A DNA stretch of 64,000 nucleotides from Bacteroidaceae bacterium HV4-6-C5C (lineage in GTDB: Bacteria; Bacteroidota; Bacteroidia; Bacteroidales; Bacteroidaceae), in contig VOIU01000009.1 of assembly GCA_007896885.1 (NCBI GenBank), positions 109,572 through 173,571 of the forward strand. Direction: 5' to 3'. Each line of letters starts with the position of its first letter. The stretch's first letter is position 1. Shown here piece by piece: positions 9,001 to 17,348 of this stretch. The notes beneath the pieces are model-generated. The model was not told the DNA's origin and did not search any database. It worked only from the letters and a program-made list of their open reading frames with translations. The position numbers and the translations under genes are program-made.

Positions 9001-12000
9001 GTAATATTCAATTGATGAAGAATTATTTGGCTATGTGTCCAAGCCAATTCAAAAGCACGCTCAGCCATTCTAATATCCTGATATTTATCAATTAATCCTA
9101 AGGCTGCATCACGCATCTCAGACATTCCAAGCAAAACATACACTGTTATCTCTGAGTTAGGTGGTATAGTCACCATTCGCCGTAATGAAATAGCCGGATC
9201 TAATACAGACCCACTACTATTAGTTAATGGTCCTGAATATTGCATAGCTGCAGGATTATTCAATGTACATCCTCTTCCTACAAATAAAGCCCTATCTGTT
9301 TCGCAGGAGATATCTTTTTGCTGATTATCATCTGTAAGCAATAGATGTATTAAATAAGGTGAACTCTCCATTTCCGAACGAGCACGCCGGGTACATAAAA
9401 GGGCTGATAATGTCGGAATAAATTCAGTCTGCACAAATAAATTACTAAAAGCCGGATGTGCTTCATCCGCACCTTGAGGAGCTATAACAACTTCACTATA
9501 TGTAGTCAATTCTATTTTTCGGGCTCTATTTGAATGATTAATTAATTTGATCCGTCTTAATTCAATATCATCTTCTGGTGAGACGCAGATAGTTGTATGT
9601 ATTTCAAACTTCAGACCTCTTTGATGGAACTCAGAATATGCTTGCGTAAATATTGCTTCGTTATTGGTAGAAGTAGAGATAACGGGTTGATAAGTTATGG
9701 AATTAAAACTTTCTTCGTCCTTATTTCTAAAATAAACAAAAAGCCCTAAATTGTCACTTGTTGCATCTTCTCGCCAACGAGTAATAGCTATATTATTCCA
9801 TTTGCTATAACCACCACCGGCATTATTTACCATAGTATGGTAATGACCATTTGATAATAAATTTACCTCCGGAGCAATATTCATGTCTCTAAAATGGCGC
9901 GTTATTTCAGAAGTGTCGAAATTTAACGGATGAACTCCTTTTATCTCATATTTAGAATCATCTGAGATAATATTGGCAGCTATATTACGCGGGACACGTT
10001 CCTGTAACAATAATTCGTTTGCTTTTAATATCGGACATGACATAAAACGCCGTTGCATCACATTTCCTTTTACCAAGTTAGTCAATGCGAGTAAGCTCAT
10101 TCCCTGATGATGTACCATAAAGGAACGAATATTTACACTTGATTCATTAGGCGGCAGATGTGAAGGAGTGTAATCGATAGCCTCATAATATCCATAAAGA
10201 CCTTCGTGGCCGGCCGCTGTGAGACGTTCCATATTGTCGCAAGCCTCAACCGGTGCAACCATCAATGCCATGACAGTAGCATATGGAGCAATAACCAACT
10301 CCTTTGATAACCCGCGCTTCAACCCTAAACTGGGAATACCAAAAGCTTTATATTGATAATTAAGATAGGCATCGGTAAGGTTATATCCAGACTCAGAAAT
10401 ACCCCATGGGACACCAAGTGTTTTACCATATTCTATTTGGAGTTGTACTGCTCCCTTATAAGTTTTATCAAGTAGAGTTTGCTCAAAATTAGGCATTACC
10501 AACAAAGGCATCAGGTACTCAAACATAGAACCATTCCATGATAATAAGACAGGTTTATCTTCAATAATAAACAATAACCGACTCAATGAAAACCAATGAT
10601 CTTGAGGTATCTGGCCTTGAGCAATAGCTACATAACTGCATAGCCTTGCTTCTGAAGCCAACATATCATATGACCCTGCATCACTACGTTGTTCTGCTAC
10701 ATTATACCCAATGGAAAACAGTTTCTTTGATGTATTATAAAGGAATGTAAAATCTATTTTAGAAAAGACTTCACTTTGCCGCACCAGTCGCTTTATATAT
10801 TTTATCCTTTCTATGGCATGATTAGCAGCTTTATGTATACAGTATAACCATGCTGTCAAAGATTGAATCGCATAGCTTTGGTCCTCTGTAAGCTCTATTA
10901 ATATTGACTCAATTAAAGGACAGAGAGTCACCTCTAACTTTGAAATCTCTTGCAAAGTGAGAGAACGATTAAGATCTTTTATCCTTGATATAAGAATATG
11001 CATATTCTCTGTTATACCCTCATCTGGCAACGTATAATTTATTTCAAGCCAAGGAGCCATATATAATAATTCATTGATATGATCTTCACAGTTGTCTTTC
11101 AATGTACGTCCCCATTTTTGTAGCTCTTCATTGTTAGAGTCAAATGATCCTATAGTTTGATCAATTTGGATACTAATGAACTTAAGGAATGTAAATGCTT
11201 CTTGTAGCGTTTCGGGTTTAATACTCAAATCGGTTTCAAGTTGCAAAAGGAGTCTGTTTTGCACCGCATATTCTTTTATTACGCGTACCGTATCAAGTAA
11301 TCCATTGAAAATATCAGGGCTATATGCAGAAGTTTTTTTCAATTCTTCAATACCTTGCCCCAATACAAGTAAATGACCGGCTAAGTTTCCACTATCCACA
11401 CTTGATACATAGAGAGGAAAAAGCGGTTCGAGTGTATGCGTGTCATACCAATTATAAAAATGTTTTTTATACTTTTTAAGATGGCTCATAGTTACAAACA
11501 TTAGTTGCGTACGCTCTAACATTTTTCCAGCAGATAAATATCCTAAATCATACGCCGACAAATTAGCTAATAAGGCTAGTCCTATATTGGTAGGAGATGT
11601 ACGTGAAGCAATAACCGGTTCTGGGGTTTCTTGAAAGTTGTCAGGAGGTAGCCAATTTTCTTTGACTGTAACAAACGTTTCGAAGAAATACCATGTTTTA
11701 CGGGCAATACGATGCAGAAGCAGCGTATGTTTTACAGCAATATCAGTACTCTGTTTTTTTATAGGTCGACTGATTAGCCATAAAACATAAGGAGCAATTA
11801 ACCATGCAACCCAGATGGGAAAAGAATAAAGCAATAGTAGTGGATTGAAAAGGGATAACAACCCAATACAAAGCAAAGCTAAAGCAGAAGTAAACCACAT
11901 CAAAGCATAAAATCCAAATAAATAATTACCGGTTACTTGCTCGGAGGCAATCGATGTTCTCCATTTCAACAAATGGCGATGAGTTATCAATAAACGCCAT

Positions 12001-14723
12001 AGACTAACAGATATTGCTGTAGAATTTAGATAAGCTTCATAGGGCAAAAGTATTAATGAAAGCAAGATTTGTTTAAACTGCCGGATCCCTTTTTTTAAAA
12101 CTTCACGTAAATGGAAATACCACGACTGTTCTTTGGATTTATAGATTATGTTAGTCAACAAAGAAACGACAAGTGGCAACATTAGTATAATAGGTATCAA
12201 CAAGGGCACCAGCCAAATAGCTTTTGGAGATAAAAAATAAAATAATACCAATAGCAATAATAGCCCCGGGGCAATCAAACTACGACGAAGATTATCCAAC
12301 AATTTCCATCTTCCCAATTTGGAAATAGGATTTCTCTCCCATTTATGATTGGATGTAGGAACACGTGGAAGCAGCCATTGGATAATCTGCCAATCTCCAC
12401 GAATCCAACGGTGGCGGCGCATAGCATCCAAATTATAACTCGGGGGATAAGCCTCATACATTTCAACATCACTGACCAAAGCCGACCGGACATACGTAGA
12501 CTCAAGCAGGTCGTGGCTAAGTATTTTATTTTCAGGAAACCGATCAGCTAGTACTTGTTCAAAAGCATCCACATCATAAATACCTTTTCCAATATAAGAA
12601 CCTTCGCGAAAAACATCTTGATATACATCTGAGATAGCACGCGTATAAGGGTCGATACCTGTATCTCCCGATACCAAACGGGTAAATATGGACCTTTGAC
12701 TACTTGCCAAGTTTATGGCGATACGAGGTTGAAGAATGCCATAGCCTTTAACAACTACATTATGCTTTGTATCAAAAATCGGATGATTTAACGGATGAGC
12801 CATGGTTCCTATCAATTTATGAGCCGTATTGCCCGGTAATTGAGTATCCGTATCTAAAGTGATTACATATTTGATTGAAGAAAGCGCCGATTGATCTCCT
12901 ATTATTTTGGAAAAAGCATCTGAGGCACCTCCTCTCAAGAAGGCATTGAAATCCATAAGCTTCCCCCGTTTACGTTCATATCCTATCCACTTGCTTTCAG
13001 TGGAATTCCAACGACGAGGCCGGTGAAAAAGGTAAAATATAGATACACCGCTAGTGGATGTGTATTTTTTATTTAGCCTTTCAATACCTTTTTTCGTTTG
13101 TTCTAGCAAAAGATTATCAAAAGGCATTGTTTCTTGTTGTGCATCAAGAAAGTCTGTAAGCAAAGCAAAATGTATATTTTCATCACGATTAGACAAATAA
13201 TGAAGTTCCATATTATCTATAAGTTTCTCAATAGCATCGATGTTTGAAAGCATAGTTGGAATAACAACCATAGTTGCATTCTCTGAAGGTATACCCTCTG
13301 AGAAATCGAGTCGGGGAAGTATCTTGGGTTTAATGAGTAACATTGACAACCAATTCACTAAATCTACCACCAACTGACTGACACATAGGAGGAAAACAAA
13401 TGATAGAATTACCATTTTCCAATTATCGAGAAAGATATCTTGAGTATGCAGTATTTTTATGAAAATACCAGCAGCAATCAAAGATAGAGAAACAATGCCT
13501 CCTGCATATAGGAAAAGAGGGTGCTTATAAACAAGGCGTTCAATAAAAACGGTAACTGTCTTTTTTATTTTAAGTGCTTGGAAAAGTTCATCTTGTCCAT
13601 CGTCTATCAAATAAAATCCAACATGAGTAGTCCGTATACGGTTATCTCGTTTTTTAGCTTCTTCGGCAAGTTTTATTGCTTGGCTAGCTACTTCCCATTC
13701 AGTACATAAACTTTTTTTTGCAAAATGTTCTATGAAATGGCGGTAGTGGTCACGTGTAACAAAATCCATTTTAGAGTATATCTGGGAAGGATCATTCTGA
13801 AGTATTTTTTCAATAAAGCTTAATGCTTCAACAAAATTTTTCCAATCAATGATGCTCAAAGTCCGAAAACTGTTAATACTGTGACTTACAGACAACTGAT
13901 CGGCTGCCAGATCCTGATTCTCCGCATGTAATAATTCCTCGATAGACAAACCATTTTCAACCAGCCGTTGTTCAAGCCAACTCCTTGCAATCTGTAAAGT
14001 GGGATTATGAGGCGACATTCGTTGACAAAATTCTGAAACAAAGGCACAAGTCATAGGAATGTCCGACTTTGCCATATCTGAGACTACCTCCACAAGCCTG
14101 GATGGCTTTTTTTTTGCCACTAATTGCAATTTTTCTATCCACAGATTTGCCTCGTCGCGATCTAATTGATTCTTCTGCAAGCGTATTACAATTCGTTGAA
14201 GGTTCTCAATTAACGCTAATCTTAGCATTATTGGAACAGCCCAAAGTTCTCCTAATTTTAGTTGGATCCCAGTTTGATAAGCATTAATAAATGCCCGAAG
14301 TGAGTCTTCATCTATTTGTGCATCTACATGAGAAATAAGCTCTAATATGATACCATAAATGCGGGGCAAATCACGGTATATCCCTGCTGCAAGGCAAGGT
14401 AATTCTTGACTGTATCTCTGAGGAAAATGTAGCCTTGCCAACTGTATCTGTTCTTCTATCAAATAAAAATTATCGATTAACCATGTGGTGGCAGGAATAA
14501 TATTATGATTTTTATTGAACATAAGTCCCGCTCTATTGAACTCATGAAGAACCTTATCATTATAATTGAGGCGTGCCAATAAAAAATGATCTTTCTTGCT
14601 ATTTGCTAGTTGTTGCTGCTCAGCTAGTCCTTTTGCATGTTGTATGAGTTGCTCTATGTTGAACAATTCATCTCGCAAAGGATTCTCGTTAAGTTTAGTT
14701 TCTAAATACGTTAATTCATCCAT
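6051..14723 (-). CDS. Cyclic beta-1,2-glucan synthase, NdvB/Cgs type
   Basis: At 2890 residues this matches the size of Brucella Cgs and rhizobial NdvB. Visible in order: a soluble N-terminal part (to about 400); two membrane segments (about 403-470); a GT84 glucosyltransferase domain with TLDTDTQLPG (about 624) and RHRWIRGDWQIIQW (about 773); more membrane segments (about 810-970); a cyclisation domain of the glucoamylase-like/GH189 type containing SFMVHHQGMSLLALTNL (about 1535); and a C-terminal GH94 phosphorylase-like module with GCGDWNDGMN holding the probable catalytic Asp (about 2574). Family role: polymerises UDP-glucose into beta-1,2-glucan, trims it and closes it into rings that are exported to the periplasm. 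All signature motifs look intact, so activity is plausible; the product in this organism is inferred. It follows an AraC-type regulator by 66 bases on the same strand. Confidence 0.92.
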   Translation of the reverse strand: MDELTYLETKLNENPLRDELFNIEQLIQHAKGLAEQQQLANSKKDHFLLARLNYNDKVLHEFNRAGLMFNKNHNIIPATTWLIDNFYLIEEQIQLARLHFPQRYSQELPCLAAGIYRDLPRIYGIILELISHVDAQIDEDSLRAFINAYQTGIQLKLGELWAVPIMLRLALIENLQRIVIRLQKNQLDRDEANLWIEKLQLVAKKKPSRLVEVVSDMAKSDIPMTCAFVSEFCQRMSPHNPTLQIARSWLEQRLVENGLSIEELLHAENQDLAADQLSVSHSINSFRTLSIIDWKNFVEALSFIEKILQNDPSQIYSKMDFVTRDHYRHFIEHFAKKSLCTEWEVASQAIKLAEEAKKRDNRIRTTHVGFYLIDDGQDELFQALKIKKTVTVFIERLVYKHPLFLYAGGIVSLSLIAAGIFIKILHTQDIFLDNWKMVILSFVFLLCVSQLVVDLVNWLSMLLIKPKILPRLDFSEGIPSENATMVVIPTMLSNIDAIEKLIDNMELHYLSNRDENIHFALLTDFLDAQQETMPFDNLLLEQTKKGIERLNKKYTSTSGVSIFYLFHRPRRWNSTESKWIGYERKRGKLMDFNAFLRGGASDAFSKIIGDQSALSSIKYVITLDTDTQLPGNTAHKLIGTMAHPLNHPIFDTKHNVVVKGYGILQPRIAINLASSQRSIFTRLVSGDTGIDPYTRAISDVYQDVFREGSYIGKGIYDVDAFEQVLADRFPENKILSHDLLESTYVRSALVSDVEMYEAYPPSYNLDAMRRHRWIRGDWQIIQWLLPRVPTSNHKWERNPISKLGRWKLLDNLRRSLIAPGLLLLLVLFYFLSPKAIWLVPLLIPIILMLPLVVSLLTNIIYKSKEQSWYFHLREVLKKGIRQFKQILLSLILLPYEAYLNSTAISVSLWRLLITHRHLLKWRTSIASEQVTGNYLFGFYALMWFTSALALLCIGLLSLFNPLLLLYSFPIWVAWLIAPYVLWLISRPIKKQSTDIAVKHTLLLHRIARKTWYFFETFVTVKENWLPPDNFQETPEPVIASRTSPTNIGLALLANLSAYDLGYLSAGKMLERTQLMFVTMSHLKKYKKHFYNWYDTHTLEPLFPLYVSSVDSGNLAGHLLVLGQGIEELKKTSAYSPDIFNGLLDTVRVIKEYAVQNRLLLQLETDLSIKPETLQEAFTFLKFISIQIDQTIGSFDSNNEELQKWGRTLKDNCEDHINELLYMAPWLEINYTLPDEGITENMHILISRIKDLNRSLTLQEISKLEVTLCPLIESILIELTEDQSYAIQSLTAWLYCIHKAANHAIERIKYIKRLVRQSEVFSKIDFTFLYNTSKKLFSIGYNVAEQRSDAGSYDMLASEARLCSYVAIAQGQIPQDHWFSLSRLLFIIEDKPVLLSWNGSMFEYLMPLLVMPNFEQTLLDKTYKGAVQLQIEYGKTLGVPWGISESGYNLTDAYLNYQYKAFGIPSLGLKRGLSKELVIAPYATVMALMVAPVEACDNMERLTAAGHEGLYGYYEAIDYTPSHLPPNESSVNIRSFMVHHQGMSLLALTNLVKGNVMQRRFMSCPILKANELLLQERVPRNIAANIISDDSKYEIKGVHPLNFDTSEITRHFRDMNIAPEVNLLSNGHYHTMVNNAGGGYSKWNNIAITRWREDATSDNLGLFVYFRNKDEESFNSITYQPVISTSTNNEAIFTQAYSEFHQRGLKFEIHTTICVSPEDDIELRRIKLINHSNRARKIELTTYSEVVIAPQGADEAHPAFSNLFVQTEFIPTLSALLCTRRARSEMESSPYLIHLLLTDDNQQKDISCETDRALFVGRGCTLNNPAAMQYSGPLTNSSGSVLDPAISLRRMVTIPPNSEITVYVLLGMSEMRDAALGLIDKYQDIRMAERAFELAWTHSQIILHQLNITEVEAQRYSKLAGSLVYANSLKRASQSNLKRNRKGQDGLWGYGISGDIPLVLVRISDIAGIELVRQTILAHAYWRMKGLLVELVILNEDISVYWQSVHNEIINLISLGIEAPLLEKAGGIFIRRIEHLPYDDMLLLLSAARIVLTDEQGTLAMQLESLTINDALQFPALQPEVSSIPTVVKLPTRKLIFENGLGGFTPDGHEYIITLQPGQTTPAPWCNVLTNEQFGTVISESGSAYTWAENSHEFRLTPWNNDPVKDTSGETFYIRDEQSGQYWSPTPLPVRGLAPYIIRHGFGYTIFEHSENGIESEFTVYVAIDAPIKFNVLKLRNVSGRDRRISVTGYYEWVLADLRQKSLLHVQTEIDVKTGVFFARNFYNIGFAGKIAFVDVGESRTLTGDRTEFIGRNGSLSQPAAMKRTRLSGKVGAGLDPCAAIQVVFELADGQERETRFRLGFAQNKNEMRDLVSRFRQVGAVKEALNGVWAYWNKTLGTINVDTPDPSVNVMANGWLLYQTISSRIWARSGYYQSGGAYGFRDQLQDVMALVHAQPVMARQQILKAAGRQFREGDVQHWWHPPLGKGVRTHFSDDYLWLPYVVSHYVTSVGDAALLDESVSFIEGRPLGSNEESYYDLPGRSEERATIYEHCVRSIKYGLKFGKNGLPLMGCGDWNDGMNLIGKDGRGESVWLGFFLYDVLLKFSKLALSRNDTSFAYYCIEQAKILRINLRKNAWDGEWYRRAYFDNGVPIGSKINEECRIDSLPQSWSVISGAGDPERSASGMAQVDKLLVNRKDKLIQLFTPAFDKSNLNPGYIKGYIPGVRENGGQYTHGAIWIVFAFALMGETEKAWELFDLLNPIQHGSTTEQISVYKVEPYVVAADVYAAEGHLGRGGWTWYTGSAAWMYRLLVETLLGINLIRDTLHFSPHLPKKWNSYKVHYRYKETIYHITFCRISDSASERIVLDGKILHNKKVLPLVDDKIEHTVEIWIN

Positions 14724-14789
14724 ATCTGTTAAAGATACATTTAACAGATATATAAAGTGTTACATATTTACGCTTAAATATTACATAAA

Positions 14790-15350
14790 TCACAGATTTT
14801 CAATATTGATTTCTCTTTTGGGATGGTGTGTCTTATAAAATGATAAAGTAATACCAGTTATCTTCTTAAACTGGTTCGATAAATGTGCAATACTACTATA
14901 ATTCAGTTTGTAAGCAATTTCCGAAAAGGTCAATTCATTATACTGAATTAACTCTTTTACATATTCTATTTTATGCAATATAATAAAATGGCTTAGGGTA
15001 ACACCTTCTGACTCTGTAAAAATATTAGACAAATATGTATAGCTTAAGTTCAATTTATTACTTAGATAGGTCGAAAAGGTGACTTTTAATTTATTATCCG
15101 AATAATGTATTGATTCTATAACCGTCGTTTTTATTTGTTCAATTATTATATCTTTTTTATCTTCTATCAGTTCTAATCCGGTTCTATGCAAAGCAAATTT
15201 AAATAGTTTTTTTTGTTGCTGCGTCATATTCATTGAAAGATTTACGACACCCAATTCGACGGTAATATAACTGAGACCTACATTCTTTAATTCTTGCATA
15301 ACTACCATTTTGCAGCGCTGACTAACCATATGTCTAACATATATTTTCAT
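14790..15350 (-). CDS. AraC-family regulator with HMA-like N-terminus
   Basis: A 186-residue protein. The C-terminal half (about 90-186) is an AraC-type double helix-turn-helix: LSNKLNLSYTYLSNIF and FSEIAYKLNYSSIAHLSNQFKKITG are the two recognition regions. Residues 1-70 read like a heavy-metal-associated fold (IYVRHMVSQRCKMVVMQEL, then ITVELGVVNL), but the metal-binding CxxC appears as S-x-x-C, so copper- or zinc-type binding is doubtful. The start is the ATG at 15348-15350; a terminator-like hairpin lies only 30 bases upstream. The gene is immediately upstream of and collinear with the glucan synthase, so it may control it. Confidence 0.85.
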   Translation of the reverse strand: MKIYVRHMVSQRCKMVVMQELKNVGLSYITVELGVVNLSMNMTQQQKKLFKFALHRTGLELIEDKKDIIIEQIKTTVIESIHYSDNKLKVTFSTYLSNKLNLSYTYLSNIFTESEGVTLSHFIILHKIEYVKELIQYNELTFSEIAYKLNYSSIAHLSNQFKKITGITLSFYKTHHPKREINIENL

Positions 15351-15379
15351 AGTGATATATTTATCTTTTTAAAATAAAA

Positions 15380-15399
15380 GAGAGTGAAAAGGCACTCTC
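15380..15399 (-). terminator. Terminator-like hairpin in the leader of the AraC gene
   Basis: On the minus strand GAGAGTG and CACTCTC form a 7-bp stem with a 6-base loop, followed directly by TTTTATTTT. This is a classic intrinsic-terminator shape, placed 30 bases before the AraC start codon. It is either an attenuator for the AraC-glucan synthase unit or the terminator of a gene now lost from the relict region to the right. Confidence 0.55.
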
Positions 15400-15984
15400 C
15401 CAACCTCATTTTAAGAGGATTGGTTTATAAAGACATCAGATTCTGCGAAAAATGGTGTAGATATAGAGTAGAAATATATGCTATATAAACACTTACTTAG
15501 ACCTTATTGTTTTAAGCACTCAAGTTTCATATATCAAAAGTGTTATTCTATCTGGTACTAATAAGATATAAAACAAGTAAAAAACATGGATAATATTCTA
15601 ATGCTACAAGAAGCAATAGTAGCTATTTGCAAATACGGGATTGCTCCTTGAGAAACAGCCCCGTATCATTTAATAAACCCAAAACGCTCTACAACAACAA
15701 TGAAAGAAATATTAAAAAAGACTACAATAACTCTCAGCACGTAATATCTCATTTATACAAGCTTAAGTATAGATTGTTTTATTTTTGAGTCCACTTGTGC
15801 CCCATTAAAATTGAAATGTTATTAATACTCAAATACACTTGGTGCATTAAAGCCTAATCAAGGCTGAATTAAACTTTTACTCTCTCCTGGAGTTTTTTCC
15901 GTATTTTAATTGCACCACTTGCACCAATGGCTCTAACTATCTAATAAGCAGAGTGATACACGGGTGCAATTGAGCGAAACAGCA

Positions 15985-16010
15985 GGGTGCAATTAAATTT
16001 AATTGCACCC
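15985..16010. repeat. 26-bp perfect palindrome
   Basis: GGGTGCAATTAAA (15985-15997) is followed without gap by its exact reverse complement (15998-16010). A further GGGTGCAATTG copy lies 23 bp to the left (15962), and inverted AATTGCACC and CTTGCACC copies are at 15908 and 15918. The group looks like a binding site for a dimeric protein or the end of a lost mobile element. Confidence 0.75.
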
Positions 16011-16473
16011 GCCATTTTATCCTGATTTTAATACAACATTCCTCTTGTCTTCCGGCTTTACTTAATCAGAAAGTCCCTATACATAGGCCATATCTGGAGT
16101 ACAAGGCATATTACAGAGCGATCGGCAGTAAACAGACCTCTTTACCGCCTCATATTAAGTCATTCTTTTTCGCACAAATCCCCGCAATGTAAGTGGTTTT
16201 ACTTTAATAAAATAGACCGGACTTAATAGCTTTTATCGGGACAAAAGTCGATAATTTTAGCTTTGCCATCATAGTATTACGCTTTATTTGGAGTATAACA
16301 ATCCCAACTACACCCAATACCGGACGGAAATAACCCAGTCTATACTAACGATCCCAGTCATCATGTTCTTTATCCAAAAGTTCAATGGCGCTCTCATATT
16401 GCTCTTAGAGTAGTCCTTCTTTCGCTCACACACGGTCTGGTTTGTCATCAAGAAGTAAGCTCTATTTATTACT

Positions 16474-16561
16474 CACGGCTGTGGCGTATTTGCGTCACAG
16501 CTGTGGTTCATCTTACCTACAATTGTGGATAAGATGAACCACAACCGTAGGTAACTATTAA
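16474..16561. repeat. Four-unit spaced repeat array, 22-bp period
   Basis: Four 11-base units start at 16474, 16496, 16518 and 16540, exactly 22 bp apart: CACGGCTGTGG, CACAGCTGTGG, TACAATTGTGG, CACAACCGTAG. Each is followed by an 11-base variable segment. The core CACAGCTGTG is itself a palindrome, and the variable segments after units 2 and 3 are partly complementary to each other (TTCATCTTA and TAAGATGAA), giving a 14-bp inverted repeat across unit 3. Confidence 0.75.
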
Positions 16562-16600
16562 CAGCATAACAAGTATAATAAAACATTTGTAGCTCCTTGA

Positions 16601-16762
16601 TTTAGGTTGACTCTTTTTTTTAGCTAATCTCTATATATGGTTGACCTTAAAACTTGCTATCCCTATATATAGTTGTCTCCTTTCTCTTTTAGCCCTTGTT
16701 TAGGTTGACCTTTTTTCCAGCATTTCCTAAACAAAGTTGACTTTGTTCCTTTAAAAGAAGCC
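16601..16762. repeat. Five degenerate direct repeats at the IS remnant end
   Basis: The motif TAGGTTGACC/T recurs with its GGTTGA-like core at 16605, 16639, 16671 (AGTTGT), 16703 and 16735 (AGTTGA), i.e. spacings of 34, 32, 32 and 32 bp. Each copy is followed by a pyrimidine-rich stretch and often AGC. TTTAGGTTGAC-type ends are familiar to me from Bacteroidetes IS3-family elements, so these may be (sub)terminal transposase-binding repeats of the adjoining remnant. Confidence 0.65.
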
Positions 16763-16813
16763 AAAAATAGAAATATCCTTTTCTTTTCATTCTTGCAAGT
16801 TACAGGATATTCT

Positions 16814-17092
16814 TTAATTATCCATATGCAAAATTATGGATTTTCCACTCATCTGCATTCTGGCAAAAGATATTTTTCTCGATAACTTCTCCATCTCTTC
16901 TTGATGACTCCATCCCTCCCTGCTGCCTGTAGCGGGGGCATCATATCCAAACTCATGTTTAAGGATACTGTTCACTTTTTCGGCCACCGCATTATCCTTC
17001 GAATTATCCGTTTGAATCACACTTATCCGTATATGGTTCTGACTCAATCGGGTAGCACCAGGAGATTTCAAAAAGTTAGTCTTGATGCGAAG
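16814..17092 (-). pseudogene. IS3-family transposase remnant (integrase-core fragment)
   Basis: About 90 residues remain in one frame. The part IRISVIQTDNSKDNAVAEKV followed by NSILKHEFGYD closely matches the IS3-family OrfB catalytic-core region usually read as SMT..G.P.DNAVAERVNGILK.EF. The DDE-type glutamate should be in AVAEKV. Upstream the frame meets a TAG at 17093-17095, downstream it loses similarity after HEFGYD (a frameshift), and there is no upstream OrfA. The element is inactive. Degenerate TAGGTTGAC repeats at 16601-16762 probably mark its 3' end; the other end is not found. Confidence 0.72.
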
Positions 17093-17205
17093 CTATGATC
17101 CAATAAACTGGAGCAGAGATTCTAAACGATATAATAATGCTGTTTTTATGGTTTTTACATCTGCTGGGCATACTGCTTTTCAATCTGGTGAAGATTAGCT
17201 TTGTT

Positions 17206-17239
17206 AAAGAGGCTGCTCTCATTATGGAACAGCCTCTTT
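17206..17239 (-). terminator. Bidirectional hairpin after the TlpA-like gene
   Basis: AAAGAGGCTG (17206-17215) pairs with CAGCCTCTTT (17230-17239) with further pairing inside the loop. It lies about 110 bases after the stop of the minus-strand TlpA-like gene. The T run is longer on the plus strand (CTCTTTTT), but no plus-strand gene precedes it. Confidence 0.55.
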
Positions 17240-17348
17240 TTAAGTCATGTCGGATGATTGCCACCAGACTTATATACAATGATTGCAGAGTATGTCTGTA
17301 TTCTTACAGCATTTTCTATATTACCTCCAGAGCCTTTTTATAATTCAT

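Larger units (their letters stand above)
15400..16596. other. Gene-poor relict region
   Basis: About 1.2 kb without a convincing gene. Both strands carry only short or interrupted frames; an open stretch of about 60 codons on the plus strand ending at the TAA near 16193 has no start codon and no family match by eye. The region holds a group of GGTGCAATT-type motifs (15840-16010), a 26-bp perfect palindrome and a 22-bp-period array, and ends against an IS3-family remnant. It looks like the eroded remains of an accessory element. Confidence 0.55.

Noticed and set aside
16010..16195. Open stretch of about 60 codons on the plus strand in the relict region
   Set aside because: No start codon, no family motif, and the neighbouring frames are equally gene-poor; could be chance.
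16474..16561. CRISPR array
   Set aside because: Conserved part only 11 bases, period 22 bp, four units, no cas genes in the window; the other two arrays have different cores.
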